Source of the DNA: Betaproteobacteria bacterium | GTDB taxonomy: Bacteria > Pseudomonadota > Gammaproteobacteria > Burkholderiales > Usitatibacteraceae | Assembly: GCA_016720855.1 (NCBI GenBank) | Contig: JADKJU010000005.1 | Coordinates: 186,001-250,000, forward strand | Direction: 5' to 3' | DNA length: 64,000 nucleotides | Shown: positions 1-8,324 of the stretch, piece by piece | Position numbering within the stretch: the stretch's first letter is position 1 | How the letters are laid out: every line of letters begins with the position of its first letter | Notes under the pieces: generated by a model | The model's database searches: none | What the model was told of the DNA's origin: nothing | What the model saw: only the letters and a program-made list of their open reading frames with translations | Program-made: the position numbers and the translations under genes

Positions 1-1629
1 GGCCTCGCGAAGCGCCCCCTCGACGTCGCCGGGCTTTTCGATCTTCATCCCGACGTGGCCATAGGCTTCGGCGAGCTTCACGAAATCCGGCAGCGCGTCC
101 ATGTAGGACTCGCTGTAGCGGTTGCCGTGGAAGAACTCCTGCCATTGCCGGACCATGCCCATGTAGCGGTTGTTCAGGTTCACGAGCTTCACCGGCAGGT
201 GATACTGCTTGCAGGTGGACAGTTCCTGGATGCACATCTGGATGGAGGCCTCGCCGGTGACGCAGGCGACGTCGGCATCCGGGAAGGCGAGCTTCACGCC
301 CATGGCGTAGGGCAGTCCGACGCCCATCGTTCCCAGGCCACCCGAATTGATCCAGCGCCGGGGCTTCTCGAAGCGGTAGAACTGCGCGGCCCACATCTGG
401 TGCTGGCCGACGTCTGAAGTGATGTAGGCGTCGCCCTTCGTGACTTCCCACAGTTTCTCGATGACGAACTGCGGCTTGATGATCGTGGCCGCACGGTCGT
501 ACTTGAGGCAATCCTTCGCGCGCCAGGTCGCGATCTGCCCCCACCAGGCGGCGAGAGCGGCCGCGTCGGGTTTGCTCTTTGCCGCCTTGAGGAGCGCCAG
601 CAGTTCGTCCAGGACCTCCTTCACATGCCCCACGATCGGCACGTCCACGCGCACGCGCTTCGAAATCGACGACGGGTCCACGTCGATGTGGATGATTCTG
701 CGGTTGGCGCTGCCCGCGGCGAAGTGGGCGGGGTTGCCGATCACGCGGTCGTCGAACCGGGCGCCCACGGCGAGCAGCACGTCGCAGTTCTGCATCGCCA
801 TGTTGGCTTCCACCGTGCCGTGCATGCCGAGCATGCCGACGAACCGCTTGTCCGAAGCCGGGATCGCGCCCAGGCCCATGAGGGTGTTGGTGCAGGGATA
901 GTCGAGAAGCCGCACCAGCTCCGTGACCTCCTTCGAGGCCTCGCCGAGGATCGCGCCGCCCCCCACGTAGATCATGGGCCGCTTGGCCTCCAGCAGCAGC
1001 TGCATCGCCTTCCTGATCTGGCCGGCGTGCCCTTTCGCGACCGGGCTGTAGGAGCGCAGCTGTACCGTGTCGGGGTAATGAAAGCGGGCGGATTGCTGCG
1101 ACACATCCTTCGGGATGTCCACCAGCACCGGACCGGGCCTGCCGGTGGTCGCGATGTGAAACGCCTTCTTGATGGTGACCGCCAGCTCGTTCACGTCCTT
1201 CACCAGGAAGTTGTGCTTCACGCAGGGGCGCGTGATCCCGACGGTGTCGCACTCCTGGAAGGCGTCCTCGCCGATGGCCCTCGTGGGCACCTGGCCGGAG
1301 ATGATCACCATCGGAATGGAGTCCATGTAGGCGGTCGCGATGCCCGTGACGGCATTCGTCACGCCGGGACCGCTGGTGACGAGGGCCACCCCGGGCCGGC
1401 CGGTGGCGCGCGCGTAGCCATCCGCCGCGTGAAGGGCCCCCTGCTCGTGCCGCACGAGGATGTGCTTCACCTTCTTCTGGTTGAACAGGGCGTCATAAAT
1501 GAACAGGACGGCCCCGCCGGGATAGCCGAACACGAACTCGACCCCTTCGTCCTGCAGGCAGCGGATGGCGATCTCGGCGCCCGTCAGGGTTTCACCAGTT
1601 TCCGCGAGCGGGGGGAGCTTGAGTTCCAT
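1..1629 (-). CDS. ilvB: Acetolactate synthase large (catalytic) subunit, 3' end cut off by window edge
   Basis: Thiamine-diphosphate enzyme that condenses two pyruvates (or pyruvate and 2-oxobutyrate), the first common step of valine, leucine and isoleucine synthesis. The frame runs from the ATG at 1629 to base 1 without a stop, giving 543 codons of a protein usually near 570-600 residues, so only the C-terminus is missing. Visible marks are the N-terminal GYPGGAVL and HEQGALHAADGYAR segments that hold the ThDP-activating glutamate, the SGPGVTN turn, and the C-terminal ThDP-Mg region with GEASIQM and NNRYMGMVRQW. The regulatory subunit gene ilvN would be expected just beyond base 1. Whether the gene should be called ilvB, ilvI or ilvG cannot be decided from the sequence. 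Confidence 0.95.
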   Translation of the reverse strand, partial: MELKLPPLAETGETLTGAEIAIRCLQDEGVEFVFGYPGGAVLFIYDALFNQKKVKHILVRHEQGALHAADGYARATGRPGVALVTSGPGVTNAVTGIATAYMDSIPMVIISGQVPTRAIGEDAFQECDTVGITRPCVKHNFLVKDVNELAVTIKKAFHIATTGRPGPVLVDIPKDVSQQSARFHYPDTVQLRSYSPVAKGHAGQIRKAMQLLLEAKRPMIYVGGGAILGEASKEVTELVRLLDYPCTNTLMGLGAIPASDKRFVGMLGMHGTVEANMAMQNCDVLLAVGARFDDRVIGNPAHFAAGSANRRIIHIDVDPSSISKRVRVDVPIVGHVKEVLDELLALLKAAKSKPDAAALAAWWGQIATWRAKDCLKYDRAATIIKPQFVIEKLWEVTKGDAYITSDVGQHQMWAAQFYRFEKPRRWINSGGLGTMGVGLPYAMGVKLAFPDADVACVTGEASIQMCIQELSTCKQYHLPVKLVNLNNRYMGMVRQWQEFFHGNRYSESYMDALPDFVKLAEAYGHVGMKIEKPGDVEGALREA

Positions 1630-1779
1630 AAGGTCTTGTAAATCGTGAAGTTTTGAAAGGGAACCTAGAACATTAGCGGGCAGGGGAGGATTGGTCAAGC
1701 CGAATGGCGGGATAAACCGCTCGCGCCGGGGGGCGGGCAGGCCGCCCTCCTTTGCTATAGTCGCGGCGACGCGGGCCGA

Positions 1780-2397
1780 ATGCGCTCCCCACCCTGCCCG
1801 GGCGGGGCCCACTGCCCGCGGGAGGATCCCCTGGCTACGCAAAAAGAGCTGTCCGACTTCCTCGCCTCCGTGGAGCGACGCGCGTTCAAGCAAAGCGTGT
1901 TCTCGGTCCAGGACGACGAGGCAGCTCTCGACATCGTGCAGGAAGCGATGCTCAAGCTTGCGGAGAATTATTCGGCACGCCCTGCGGAGGAACTGCCGCT
2001 CCTCTTCCAGCGAATCCTGCAGAACGCGATCCGCGACCACTACCGGCGAAACCGCGTGCGCTCGGCCTGGACATCCCTCTGGGGGGCCCTGGGCCTTACC
2101 GGCGAGGACGACGACGCGGACCCTCTGGAGACGTTCGAGGTCGAGGAAAAGGGCGCCATCCCTGCCTCTCCCGACGGCCGTCTGGAGCAGACGCAGACCA
2201 TGGAAATCATCGAAGAGGCCGTCCAATCGCTGCCCGAACGTCAACGGCAAGCCTTCCTTCTGCGTTATTGGGAAGACTTCGATGTCAGTGAAACGGCCAG
2301 GGCGATGGGTTGCTCGGAAGGCAGCGTGAAAACGCATTGCTCCCGGGCGACGCATGCATTGGCGAAGATCCTGAAATCAAAAGGCATAAGTCTATGA
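1780..2397 (+). CDS. ECF-type RNA polymerase sigma factor
   Basis: Small sigma-70 family factor. Region 2 spans the DDEAALDIVQEAMLKLAE segment and region 4 is the helix-turn-helix near the C-terminus (LPERQRQAFLLRYWE, then SEGSVKTHCSRA). The listed start is the first in-frame ATG, but it has no Shine-Dalgarno sequence. A CTG codon at 1831 lies 5 bases after GGAGG (1821-1825) and would give a protein starting (M)ATQKELSDFL, so initiation there looks more likely. The stop overlaps the next ATG (ATGA at 2394-2397), which points to translational coupling with the DUF3619 gene. No anti-sigma factor is recognisable downstream. The regulon is unknown. Confidence 0.85.
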   Translation: MRSPPCPGGAHCPREDPLATQKELSDFLASVERRAFKQSVFSVQDDEAALDIVQEAMLKLAENYSARPAEELPLLFQRILQNAIRDHYRRNRVRSAWTSLWGALGLTGEDDDADPLETFEVEEKGAIPASPDGRLEQTQTMEIIEEAVQSLPERQRQAFLLRYWEDFDVSETARAMGCSEGSVKTHCSRATHALAKILKSKGISL

Positions 2398-2771
2398 ATG
2401 AAAAAGACTTTGGAAACAAGCTCCGGCCGTGGCTCGAGCGCTCGGCGTCGCAGGTCGGTGAATTGCAGGCCACCCGGTTGCGCTCCGCGCGGCTGCGGGC
2501 GCTGGATGCCTGGCGCGAACCGGTGCGGTTCCTCGGCTTCGTGACGGTGGGTGCGGGGACGGCGCAGACGATCAAGTACTCGATCCTGCAACAGGCGCTG
2601 CTGTGGCTTCCGATCGTGATCCTGCTGGCGACGCTGGCCGCAAAAACCCTCGCCCCGGTCGCGGACATCGGCGAGCTCGATGCCCAGCTGCTTTCGGGCG
2701 AACTCCCGATCGACGCGTTCCTCGACAAGGATTTCGGCCAGTGGCTCAAGAGCGAATCCGGCTCCTTCTAG
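2394..2771 (+). CDS. DUF3619 family protein with one membrane helix
   Basis: A 125-residue protein of the kind found after ECF sigma genes in betaproteobacteria. The charged N-terminal half (NKLRPWLERSASQVGELQATRL) is followed by one hydrophobic segment around residues 65-85 (LLWLPIVILLATLAAKTL) and an acidic tail. The start overlaps the sigma-factor stop by ATGA, and the 3' end overlaps the next gene by 31 bases. Its position after the sigma gene and its single membrane span would suit a regulator of that sigma factor. This is inference from context, because no zinc-binding anti-sigma motif is visible. Confidence 0.75.
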   Translation: MNEKDFGNKLRPWLERSASQVGELQATRLRSARLRALDAWREPVRFLGFVTVGAGTAQTIKYSILQQALLWLPIVILLATLAAKTLAPVADIGELDAQLLSGELPIDAFLDKDFGQWLKSESGSF

Positions 2772-3166
2772 GGGCTCTCGCCGTCTGCATCTCCCTGGCC
2801 GCCATCCCGGCCAGCTCCGACCCCAAGGCGCCCGCGACGCCCCAGACGCCGTGGGCGCGTCTCCTGCCGGAGGATCGCAAGGTTCTCGCGCCGTTGGCGC
2901 CCGACTGGGACAAGCTCCCGGGCTACCAGCAGAAACGCCTGGTGTCGGCCGCCAGCCAGTACCCGAAGATGCGCCCCATCCAGCAGGAGCGGTTCCAGGA
3001 ACGTTTGCGCGATTGGGCGGCGATGACCCCGGACCAGCGCAAGGCGGCGCGTGAGACATTCCAGGGCCTGAAAAAACTCCCGCCGTCCAAGCAGCATGAG
3101 TTGAAGGAGCGCTGGCTCGAGCAAAACGCCGCACCGACGCCCGCGCCGGAACCCGAACGCCGCTGA
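2741..3166 (+). CDS. DUF3106 domain protein, exported
   Basis: A 141-residue protein read from a GTG at 2741 inside the end of the DUF3619 gene. That start was chosen because it gives a clean signal peptide (a short charged start, then LLLGALAVCISLAAIPASS). The mature part has the repeated aromatic/proline helices of DUF3106: PWARLLPEDRKVLAPLAPDW, then an RWAAM-like DWAAMTPDQRKAARE segment and LPPSKQHELKERW. It ends with a proline-rich tail. It shares 1 base with the following RDD gene (TGATG). Function is unknown; it is presumably periplasmic and co-expressed with the sigma factor. Confidence 0.75.
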   Translation: MAQERIRLLLGALAVCISLAAIPASSDPKAPATPQTPWARLLPEDRKVLAPLAPDWDKLPGYQQKRLVSAASQYPKMRPIQQERFQERLRDWAAMTPDQRKAARETFQGLKKLPPSKQHELKERWLEQNAAPTPAPEPERR

Positions 3167-3603
3167 TGGACGCACAGGCGCCTCCCGCGCCCGGCATGGC
3201 GCGACGGCTGGCCTGCGCGGCGTATGAGTTCCTGATCCTGGCGGCGCTCGTCCTCGTCGCCACCTTTCCATTCCTTGCCTTCGCGGGCGATTCCACCAGC
3301 GGCCTGCGCCGGCATTTCCTCCAGGCCTGGGTCCTGCTGGTGGTTGGCGCGTACCTGGTGTGGTTCTGGACCCGCGGGGGACAGACCCTGGCGATGAAGA
3401 CCTGGCGCATCCGCCTGGAGTCGGCGGACGGCGGCCGCGTGGACGCGGCGCGCGCGACCTGCCGTTACCTCCTCGCCGTTGTGGGTGCAGCGGCGCTGGG
3501 AGCAGGATACTTCTGGGCGCTGATCGACCGCGACGAGCAGTTCCTGCACGACCGTATTGCAGGCACCCGCCTGACCGACCTGAGCACCCGCGGCGGGCGC
3601 TAG
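3166..3603 (+). CDS. RDD family membrane protein
   Basis: A 145-residue integral membrane protein. The RDD hallmarks are an N-terminal ARRLACAAYEFLILAALV segment, a second helix around residues 45-65, the charged GQTLAMKTWRIRLESADGGR loop between helices, and a C-terminal helix followed by FLHDRIAGTRL. It is the last gene of the four-gene sigma-factor cluster, and its start overlaps the DUF3106 stop. It meets lptG tail to tail with a 4-base overlap. RDD proteins have been linked to transport in some bacteria, but no substrate can be inferred here. Confidence 0.8.
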   Translation: MDAQAPPAPGMARRLACAAYEFLILAALVLVATFPFLAFAGDSTSGLRRHFLQAWVLLVVGAYLVWFWTRGGQTLAMKTWRIRLESADGGRVDAARATCRYLLAVVGAAALGAGYFWALIDRDEQFLHDRIAGTRLTDLSTRGGR

Positions 3604-4667
3604 CGTCGCTCGACGTGCATCAGGCCCGACGCCGCCACGCCCAGGAAGATCAGCGTCGGCATGCCGGCGGAAAACGCCGCCGGCCAGTCGTTGAGCAGGC
3701 CGATGTGCGAAAAGAGCCGCCCGGCGAAGTGGAACCCGAGGCCTAGCAGTATCCCCAGCACGATCTTCGCGCCGGTACCGCTCGTGCGCTGAGACTGGAT
3801 CGCAAAGGGAATCGCCAGCACCATCATCACGATCGCCGCCAGGGGATAGAGCAGCTTCTGCCAGAGTGCGATTTCGTAGCGCGTGGTCGTCTGGCGATTC
3901 TCCCGCAGGTGCTCGATGTAGGCCCACAGGTTCAGCACCGACATGCGCTCCGGGACGATCTTAAGTACCGAGAGGATGTCGGGCGTGAGCACCGAGTTCC
4001 ACACGGTGGCCGGCCGCCGCTCCAGCACCGCCTTGTCGCCGTCGAAGCGCGTCACTTCGACGTCGGTCAGCGCCCAGCGGTTCTGGCCGTCGTAGGTCCC
4101 CTTCCCCGCGCGGCTGATCGAGGCGAGGCGGTTGGCTTTGTCGAATTCGTAGATCTTCAGGTTGAGCAGCGCCGTGTCGGCGGTCACGTCCTGGATGTTC
4201 ACGAAGCTGCGATCGTCCTTCACCCAGAATCCGGAACGGAACTCGCGCGCGACGATGGAGCTGGTCGCCTTGAGCCTCAGGCTCTTGGCCGCATCTTCGG
4301 TGAAGGGCGTGACCAGCTCCCCGACCGCGAGCGTGGTCAAGGCGACCACAAGCCCCGCGCCCGCCACGTGCCCCGCCAGCTGCGCCATCGAAAGCCCCGA
4401 GGAGCGCATCACGGTCAGTTCGGACTGCTCGGACATCCGCGCCAGCGCGAAGAGCGTTCCGATGAGCGCGGCGGCAGGAATGAGGACGTAGGCGTGCGAT
4501 GGCAGCGACAGCAGCACGTAGCCGATCATCACGGTCAGGCGGTATCCGCCGCGCCCGACGTCGTCCAGTTCGCGAACCAGGTCGAAGAAGCCGAAGAGCG
4601 CCAGCAGCGCCGCGAGCACCAGCAGGCTCGTGGCGAGAATCTCCCTGGCGAAATAGCGGAAAAGCAT
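3600..4667 (-). CDS. lptG: LPS export ABC transporter permease LptG
   Basis: Inner-membrane permease of the LptB2FG transporter that extracts lipopolysaccharide and passes it to LptC for export. The 355 residues have the family layout: two N-terminal helix pairs, a periplasmic jellyroll domain in the middle (GFWVKDDRSFVNIQDV, where E. coli LptG has GLWAKDGNNFVYIERV), then two to three C-terminal helices. The coupling segment SELTVMRSSGLS is present. Normally lptF precedes lptG. Here the upstream neighbour is an unrelated 94-residue membrane protein, so lptF must lie elsewhere. Confidence 0.92.
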   Translation of the reverse strand: MLFRYFAREILATSLLVLAALLALFGFFDLVRELDDVGRGGYRLTVMIGYVLLSLPSHAYVLIPAAALIGTLFALARMSEQSELTVMRSSGLSMAQLAGHVAGAGLVVALTTLAVGELVTPFTEDAAKSLRLKATSSIVAREFRSGFWVKDDRSFVNIQDVTADTALLNLKIYEFDKANRLASISRAGKGTYDGQNRWALTDVEVTRFDGDKAVLERRPATVWNSVLTPDILSVLKIVPERMSVLNLWAYIEHLRENRQTTTRYEIALWQKLLYPLAAIVMMVLAIPFAIQSQRTSGTGAKIVLGILLGLGFHFAGRLFSHIGLLNDWPAAFSAGMPTLIFLGVAASGLMHVERR

Positions 4668-4677
4668 CGCCTTCCGG

Positions 4678-4962
4678 CTAGCTGACCCGCCTGAGGCTGG
4701 CCAGCCCGACGATCAGGAAGATCCAGATCCATAGCAGCAGGCCGAATGCAATGAACGGCACGTGCCGGTCGGGGATAAACTTCGGCATCAGGAAGCGCGT
4801 CGCCCGCGTGACCGGCCCGGTCACTATGCGAAAGACCTGGAAGATGACGTTGCGCTCGCGGTTCGCGCCGGAAAAGAGCGCCACCAGCCCCTGACCGAGA
4901 TAGGCGAAGCCCGCGACTTCGACAACCGCCTTCAGGGCGCGCAGGAGGAAATCAGGATCCAT
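4678..4962 (-). CDS. Small uncharacterised membrane protein
   Basis: A 94-residue protein with one hydrophobic stretch near the N-terminus (VVEVAGFAYLGQGLVALF) and one at the C-terminus (VPFIAFGLLLWIWIFLIVGLA). They are joined by a basic stretch with RIVTGPVTRATRFLMPKFIP. That connector recalls small YggT-like or respiratory-accessory membrane proteins, but I cannot assign a family with confidence. It lies 10 bases upstream of lptG on the same strand and probably shares its transcript. A strong hairpin separates it from the symporter gene upstream. Confidence 0.6.
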   Translation of the reverse strand: MDPDFLLRALKAVVEVAGFAYLGQGLVALFSGANRERNVIFQVFRIVTGPVTRATRFLMPKFIPDRHVPFIAFGLLLWIWIFLIVGLASLRRVS

Positions 4963-4972
4963 GAATGGAAAT

Positions 4973-4997
4973 GGCCCGCGCCGGAAAGGCGCGGGCC
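4973..4997 (-). terminator. Hairpin terminator after the Na+ symporter gene
   Basis: Perfect 10-bp GC-rich stem (GGCCCGCGCC / GGCGCGGGCC) with a 5-base loop, starting about 25 bases after the symporter stop. The following bases on the minus strand are only moderately T-rich, so termination may be imperfect. Confidence 0.6.
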
Positions 4998-5022
4998 CAT
5001 TGTGCCACGGTTCGACGAGGGG

Positions 5023-7092
5023 TCAGGCGCCCTTCGTGTCGATGTCGCCCTCGAGTCTCGGGTAGCGAACGTGATCGACCAGCTCCTGCACTTCCTTGTC
5101 CGGGGCGGGCGTGAGCAGGCTGACCACGAAAATCGTGACGATGCCCACCGGCACGCCGAACATCCCGGCCGAGATCGGCTCGAGACCCCACCACTTCACG
5201 ATCGGCGTCGTCCCGAACCACTGGATGAACACCGGATAGGTGTGGACCATGTAGTAGAGACATATGCCCAGGCCCGCCGCAATGCCGGTGATGGCACCGA
5301 TCTTGGAGGCGCGCTTCCAGAAGATCCCCATCACCAGGGCCGGGAAGAGCGCGGACGCCGCGATCGAGAACGCTGCGCCGACCAGGAACAGGATGTTCCC
5401 GGGCTTGAGCGACGTCACGTAGGCCGCGATGATGGCCACGCCGAGCAGCAGCACCTTCGACACCGTGATGCGCATCCCCGGGGAAGCATTGGGGTTGATC
5501 ATCTTGTAGTAGAGATCGTGCGACAAGGCGTTGGCGATCGTGAGCAGCAGCCCGTCGGCGGTCGAAAGCGCCGCTGCGAGGCCGCCCGCCGCCACCAGGC
5601 CCGAGATCACATACGGCAGGCCGGCGATCTCCGGCGTCGCCAGCACGATCAGGTCGCCGCCTATCACGATTTCGGCGAGCTGAACGATGCCGTCCTTGTT
5701 GATGTCGGTGATGTTGAGCAGCCCTGGATCCACTGTTCTCCACGCGTTCGCCCAGGCTGGCAGATCCGCGAATTTCGACCCGACCACCAGGGTATACACG
5801 TCGAACTTCGCCAGTACCGCCAGCGCGGGCGCCGTGAAGTAGAGCAGGAAGATGAAGAAGAGCGACCAGCCGACCGAGGTGCGCGCCTCGCGCACCGAGG
5901 GCGTGGTGTAGTAGCGCATCAGGATGTGCGGCAGCGCAGCGGTGCCGAACATCATGCAGAACACGACGCCGATGAAATTGAGCCTCGACGTGTCGCGTGC
6001 CTTCTCATCGGCGCCCGGGTAGGGTGTCGCATGATGCAGCGGCGGCTTGGACCGTGCCGTGGCGCCGGCCTTTTCTGCCGTCCACTTGGCCTTGGCCGCG
6101 TCGGCGTTGACCGGGAAATCCTTCACGGCCTTCTCGGCAGCATCGAGGTCGGGCTTGGGCGCAGAGGCGACCTTCAGGTCCTCGAGCTTCTTGGTCACCA
6201 GGTCCTTTTCGGACTGGTAGCTGGCAGGCAGGCCCTTGATCTTCTCATCCGCCGCCTTGGCGCGGTCGGCGAAGATCTGGCGGACCTGCTTTTCCCCGGG
6301 GTCGCTGGTAAGCACGTTTTCCCGCGCGGTGAGCTTCTCGAGCACCGCGCCGTAGACGAGCTGCGGAACCGGCACGCCGGTGTGCTTCACCGACAGCCAG
6401 ACCACGGGAATCATGTAGGCGATGATCAGGATCACGTATTGCGCCACCTGCGTCCACGTCACCGCCTTCATGCCCCCCAGGAAGGAGCACACGAGGATTC
6501 CGGCGAGACCCACGAACACGCCGATGCCGAACTCCAGGCCGGTGAAGCGGCTGGTGATGAGGCCCACGCCGTAGATCTGCGCCACCACGTAGGTGAACGA
6601 CGCGATGATGGCCGCGATCACTCCCAGCGAACGCACGATGTTGCCGCCGTAACGGGCCCCGAGGAAGTCCGGAATCGTGAACTGACCGAACTTGCGCAGG
6701 TAGGGGGCAAGCAGCAGCGCCACCAGCACGTAGCCGCCGGTCCAGCCCATGATGAACGACAGCCCCTGAAAGCCGGTGAGGTACAGCGTGCCCGCCATCC
6801 CGATGAAGGACGCGGCGCTCATCCAGTCCGCACCCGTGGCCATTCCGTTGAAGAACGCGGGAACCCGCCGGCCGGCCACGTAGAATTCCGCAACCTCCAG
6901 CGTGCGGCTCATGATGCCGATGCCGGCATACAGAATGATCGTGAATACGAGGAAACAGTAGCCGATCCACCTGGGCGTCATGCCCATCTTCTCGCCGATG
7001 GCGAGCGCGATCACGAAGAGGACGAACCCCCCCGTGTAGAAGGTGTAGTACTTCTTGAGCTGCTGAGTGAACGATTTCTGATTCATGGCCAT
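5023..7092 (-). CDS. Sodium:solute symporter, VC_2705 (large subunit) type, probably acetate uptake
   Basis: A 689-residue member of the SSS family related to ActP, with about 13 membrane helices. It is the large partner in the two-gene symporter units that pair with a DUF4212 protein. The core SSS region is clear (FYVAGRRVPAFFNGMATGADWMSAASFIG and ISGLVAAGGLAAALSTADGLLL). A hydrophilic, lysine/alanine-rich insertion lies roughly between residues 250 and 370 and looks helical. The ATG overlaps the DUF4212 stop by 1 base. The neighbouring CrbS/CrbR-like regulators and acs point to acetate or another short-chain carboxylate as substrate. That assignment is from context rather than from substrate residues. 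Confidence 0.88.
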   Translation of the reverse strand: MAMNQKSFTQQLKKYYTFYTGGFVLFVIALAIGEKMGMTPRWIGYCFLVFTIILYAGIGIMSRTLEVAEFYVAGRRVPAFFNGMATGADWMSAASFIGMAGTLYLTGFQGLSFIMGWTGGYVLVALLLAPYLRKFGQFTIPDFLGARYGGNIVRSLGVIAAIIASFTYVVAQIYGVGLITSRFTGLEFGIGVFVGLAGILVCSFLGGMKAVTWTQVAQYVILIIAYMIPVVWLSVKHTGVPVPQLVYGAVLEKLTARENVLTSDPGEKQVRQIFADRAKAADEKIKGLPASYQSEKDLVTKKLEDLKVASAPKPDLDAAEKAVKDFPVNADAAKAKWTAEKAGATARSKPPLHHATPYPGADEKARDTSRLNFIGVVFCMMFGTAALPHILMRYYTTPSVREARTSVGWSLFFIFLLYFTAPALAVLAKFDVYTLVVGSKFADLPAWANAWRTVDPGLLNITDINKDGIVQLAEIVIGGDLIVLATPEIAGLPYVISGLVAAGGLAAALSTADGLLLTIANALSHDLYYKMINPNASPGMRITVSKVLLLGVAIIAAYVTSLKPGNILFLVGAAFSIAASALFPALVMGIFWKRASKIGAITGIAAGLGICLYYMVHTYPVFIQWFGTTPIVKWWGLEPISAGMFGVPVGIVTIFVVSLLTPAPDKEVQELVDHVRYPRLEGDIDTKGA

Positions 7093-7358
7093 CAGTCTTG
7101 CTCCCCTTCATGAACGCCATGCTCGAGGTCGGCCTTGTTCATCGCCCAGGCGTAGTAGCCGATGATCGCCAGGTAGATGACGAGCGAGCCCTGGGCGGCC
7201 ATGTAGAACGAGAACGGCCAGCCGAACATCTTGAACTCGGCGAGCGGTATCGCGAACCAGGCCAGGACGAAGGTGGCGACGAACCAAATCACGAGCAGGA
7301 CTGCCGTGAGCCTCAGGTTCTTGTGCCAGTAGTCGATGTGTGTCTGCGTGAGCTGCAT
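7092..7358 (-). CDS. DUF4212 small subunit of the sodium symporter
   Basis: An 88-residue, two-helix membrane protein with the family start HIDYWHKNLRLT, then hydrophobic spans LTAVLLVIWFVATFVLAWFA and FYMAAQGSLVIYLAIIGYY. It ends in a charged tail. This is the small partner that precedes VC_2705-type symporters. The start was placed at 7358 because the codon follows a very good GAGGAGGAA ribosome-binding sequence. The stop overlaps the symporter start (TGATG), so the two are translationally coupled. Confidence 0.88.
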   Translation of the reverse strand: MQLTQTHIDYWHKNLRLTAVLLVIWFVATFVLAWFAIPLAEFKMFGWPFSFYMAAQGSLVIYLAIIGYYAWAMNKADLEHGVHEGEQD

Positions 7359-7640
7359 CCCGTTCCTCCTCGTTGATCGTTGTCCTCGGAACGGTTGTCC
7401 GTCCGGGCCGGTCGAAGTGCCGGGGCGCCTTGCGGGGCGCCTGAGCGGCTCGGGTCGCTGTCGAATCACGAAAGGGGGAACGACTGAAGCCACCGCGACC
7501 CTTGCCGGCGCTTCGCGCCCTGCCATCCCTCTTGCCGGGGATTGGCCGGGCGCTGCCGGTTGTTATTCTTTGGTGACCCTCCTCCTTACCGTGCAGGATG
7601 CTAATACCCCCGTCCCGCCATGGGCAATAGGGGTTTACCC

Positions 7641-8324
7641 CTACCCGGCAGGACCGGTGCCTCCCGGGCCCGCACCACGGCGCTCCGGCGGCCGCGCGCC
7701 AAGGATTGCCTGGACGAGTTCCGCGACGGAATTCACCGCGAGCTTCTCCATGATCCGGGCGCGGTGTGCCTCGACCGTCTTGATGGAAATTTCCATTTCC
7801 TCGGCAATGATCCGGTTGACCTTCCCGGCGATGACCCGCTCGAGCACTTCACGCTCTCGCTGCGAGAGCAAGGCCACGCGCTCGGCGCGGCTTCGTGCTT
7901 CCTCGCGCCCCGCCCGGGTGGCGGCATCGCGGCGTATGCATTCGCGCACCAGTTCCACGATCTGGCGGTAGTCGAAGGGCTTCTCGATGAAGTCGATCGC
8001 GCCGCTCTTCACCGCGAGCACCGCCTTGGGAACGTCGGCCCGGCCCGAGAGGAAGATGACGGGCATCTCTATCCCGGCCTCGTTGAGGTATTGCTGCAGA
8101 TCGAGCCCGCTCATTCCCGGCATGAAGAGGTCCAGGATAAGGCAGCCCGGAGCGTCGGGACGGTAGGCCTTCAGAAAGCTCTTCGCGTTGGGAAAGGCCT
8201 CCGACCGGATGTCATTGCGCTTCATGAGCCAGGTGAGCAGTTCGCGGATCGATTCATCGTCGTCGATCACATAGACCGTCGGTTCGATCGTCGACGCCCC
8301 GGCAGCGGGGGAGGCGGAACTCAT
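7641..8324 (-). CDS. crbR: FixJ/LuxR-type response regulator, CrbR-like
   Basis: A 227-residue regulator with a receiver domain (acidic pocket DDDE at residues 21-24, phospho-acceptor Asp65 in LDLFMPGMSG, Lys115 in EKPF) and a C-terminal LuxR helix-turn-helix (about residues 153-210, LSQREREVLE to IKTVEAHRARIMEKL). In Vibrio and Pseudomonas, CrbR (also called ErdR) works with the symporter-fused kinase CrbS (MxtR) to activate acs. The same partners sit here: an SSS-kinase fusion upstream, a VC_2705 symporter downstream, and acs nearby. The 5' end overlaps the stop of the lone receiver gene by 4 bases. Confidence 0.85.
   Translation of the reverse strand: MSSASPAAGASTIEPTVYVIDDDESIRELLTWLMKRNDIRSEAFPNAKSFLKAYRPDAPGCLILDLFMPGMSGLDLQQYLNEAGIEMPVIFLSGRADVPKAVLAVKSGAIDFIEKPFDYRQIVELVRECIRRDAATRAGREEARSRAERVALLSQREREVLERVIAGKVNRIIAEEMEISIKTVEAHRARIMEKLAVNSVAELVQAILGARPPERRGAGPGGTGPAG

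Noticed and set aside
4762..7113. Plus-strand open frame of 783 codons
   Set aside because: Antisense to the symporter and its neighbours. The translation is low-complexity, rich in Arg, His and Asp, with no domain; it is a high-GC shadow.
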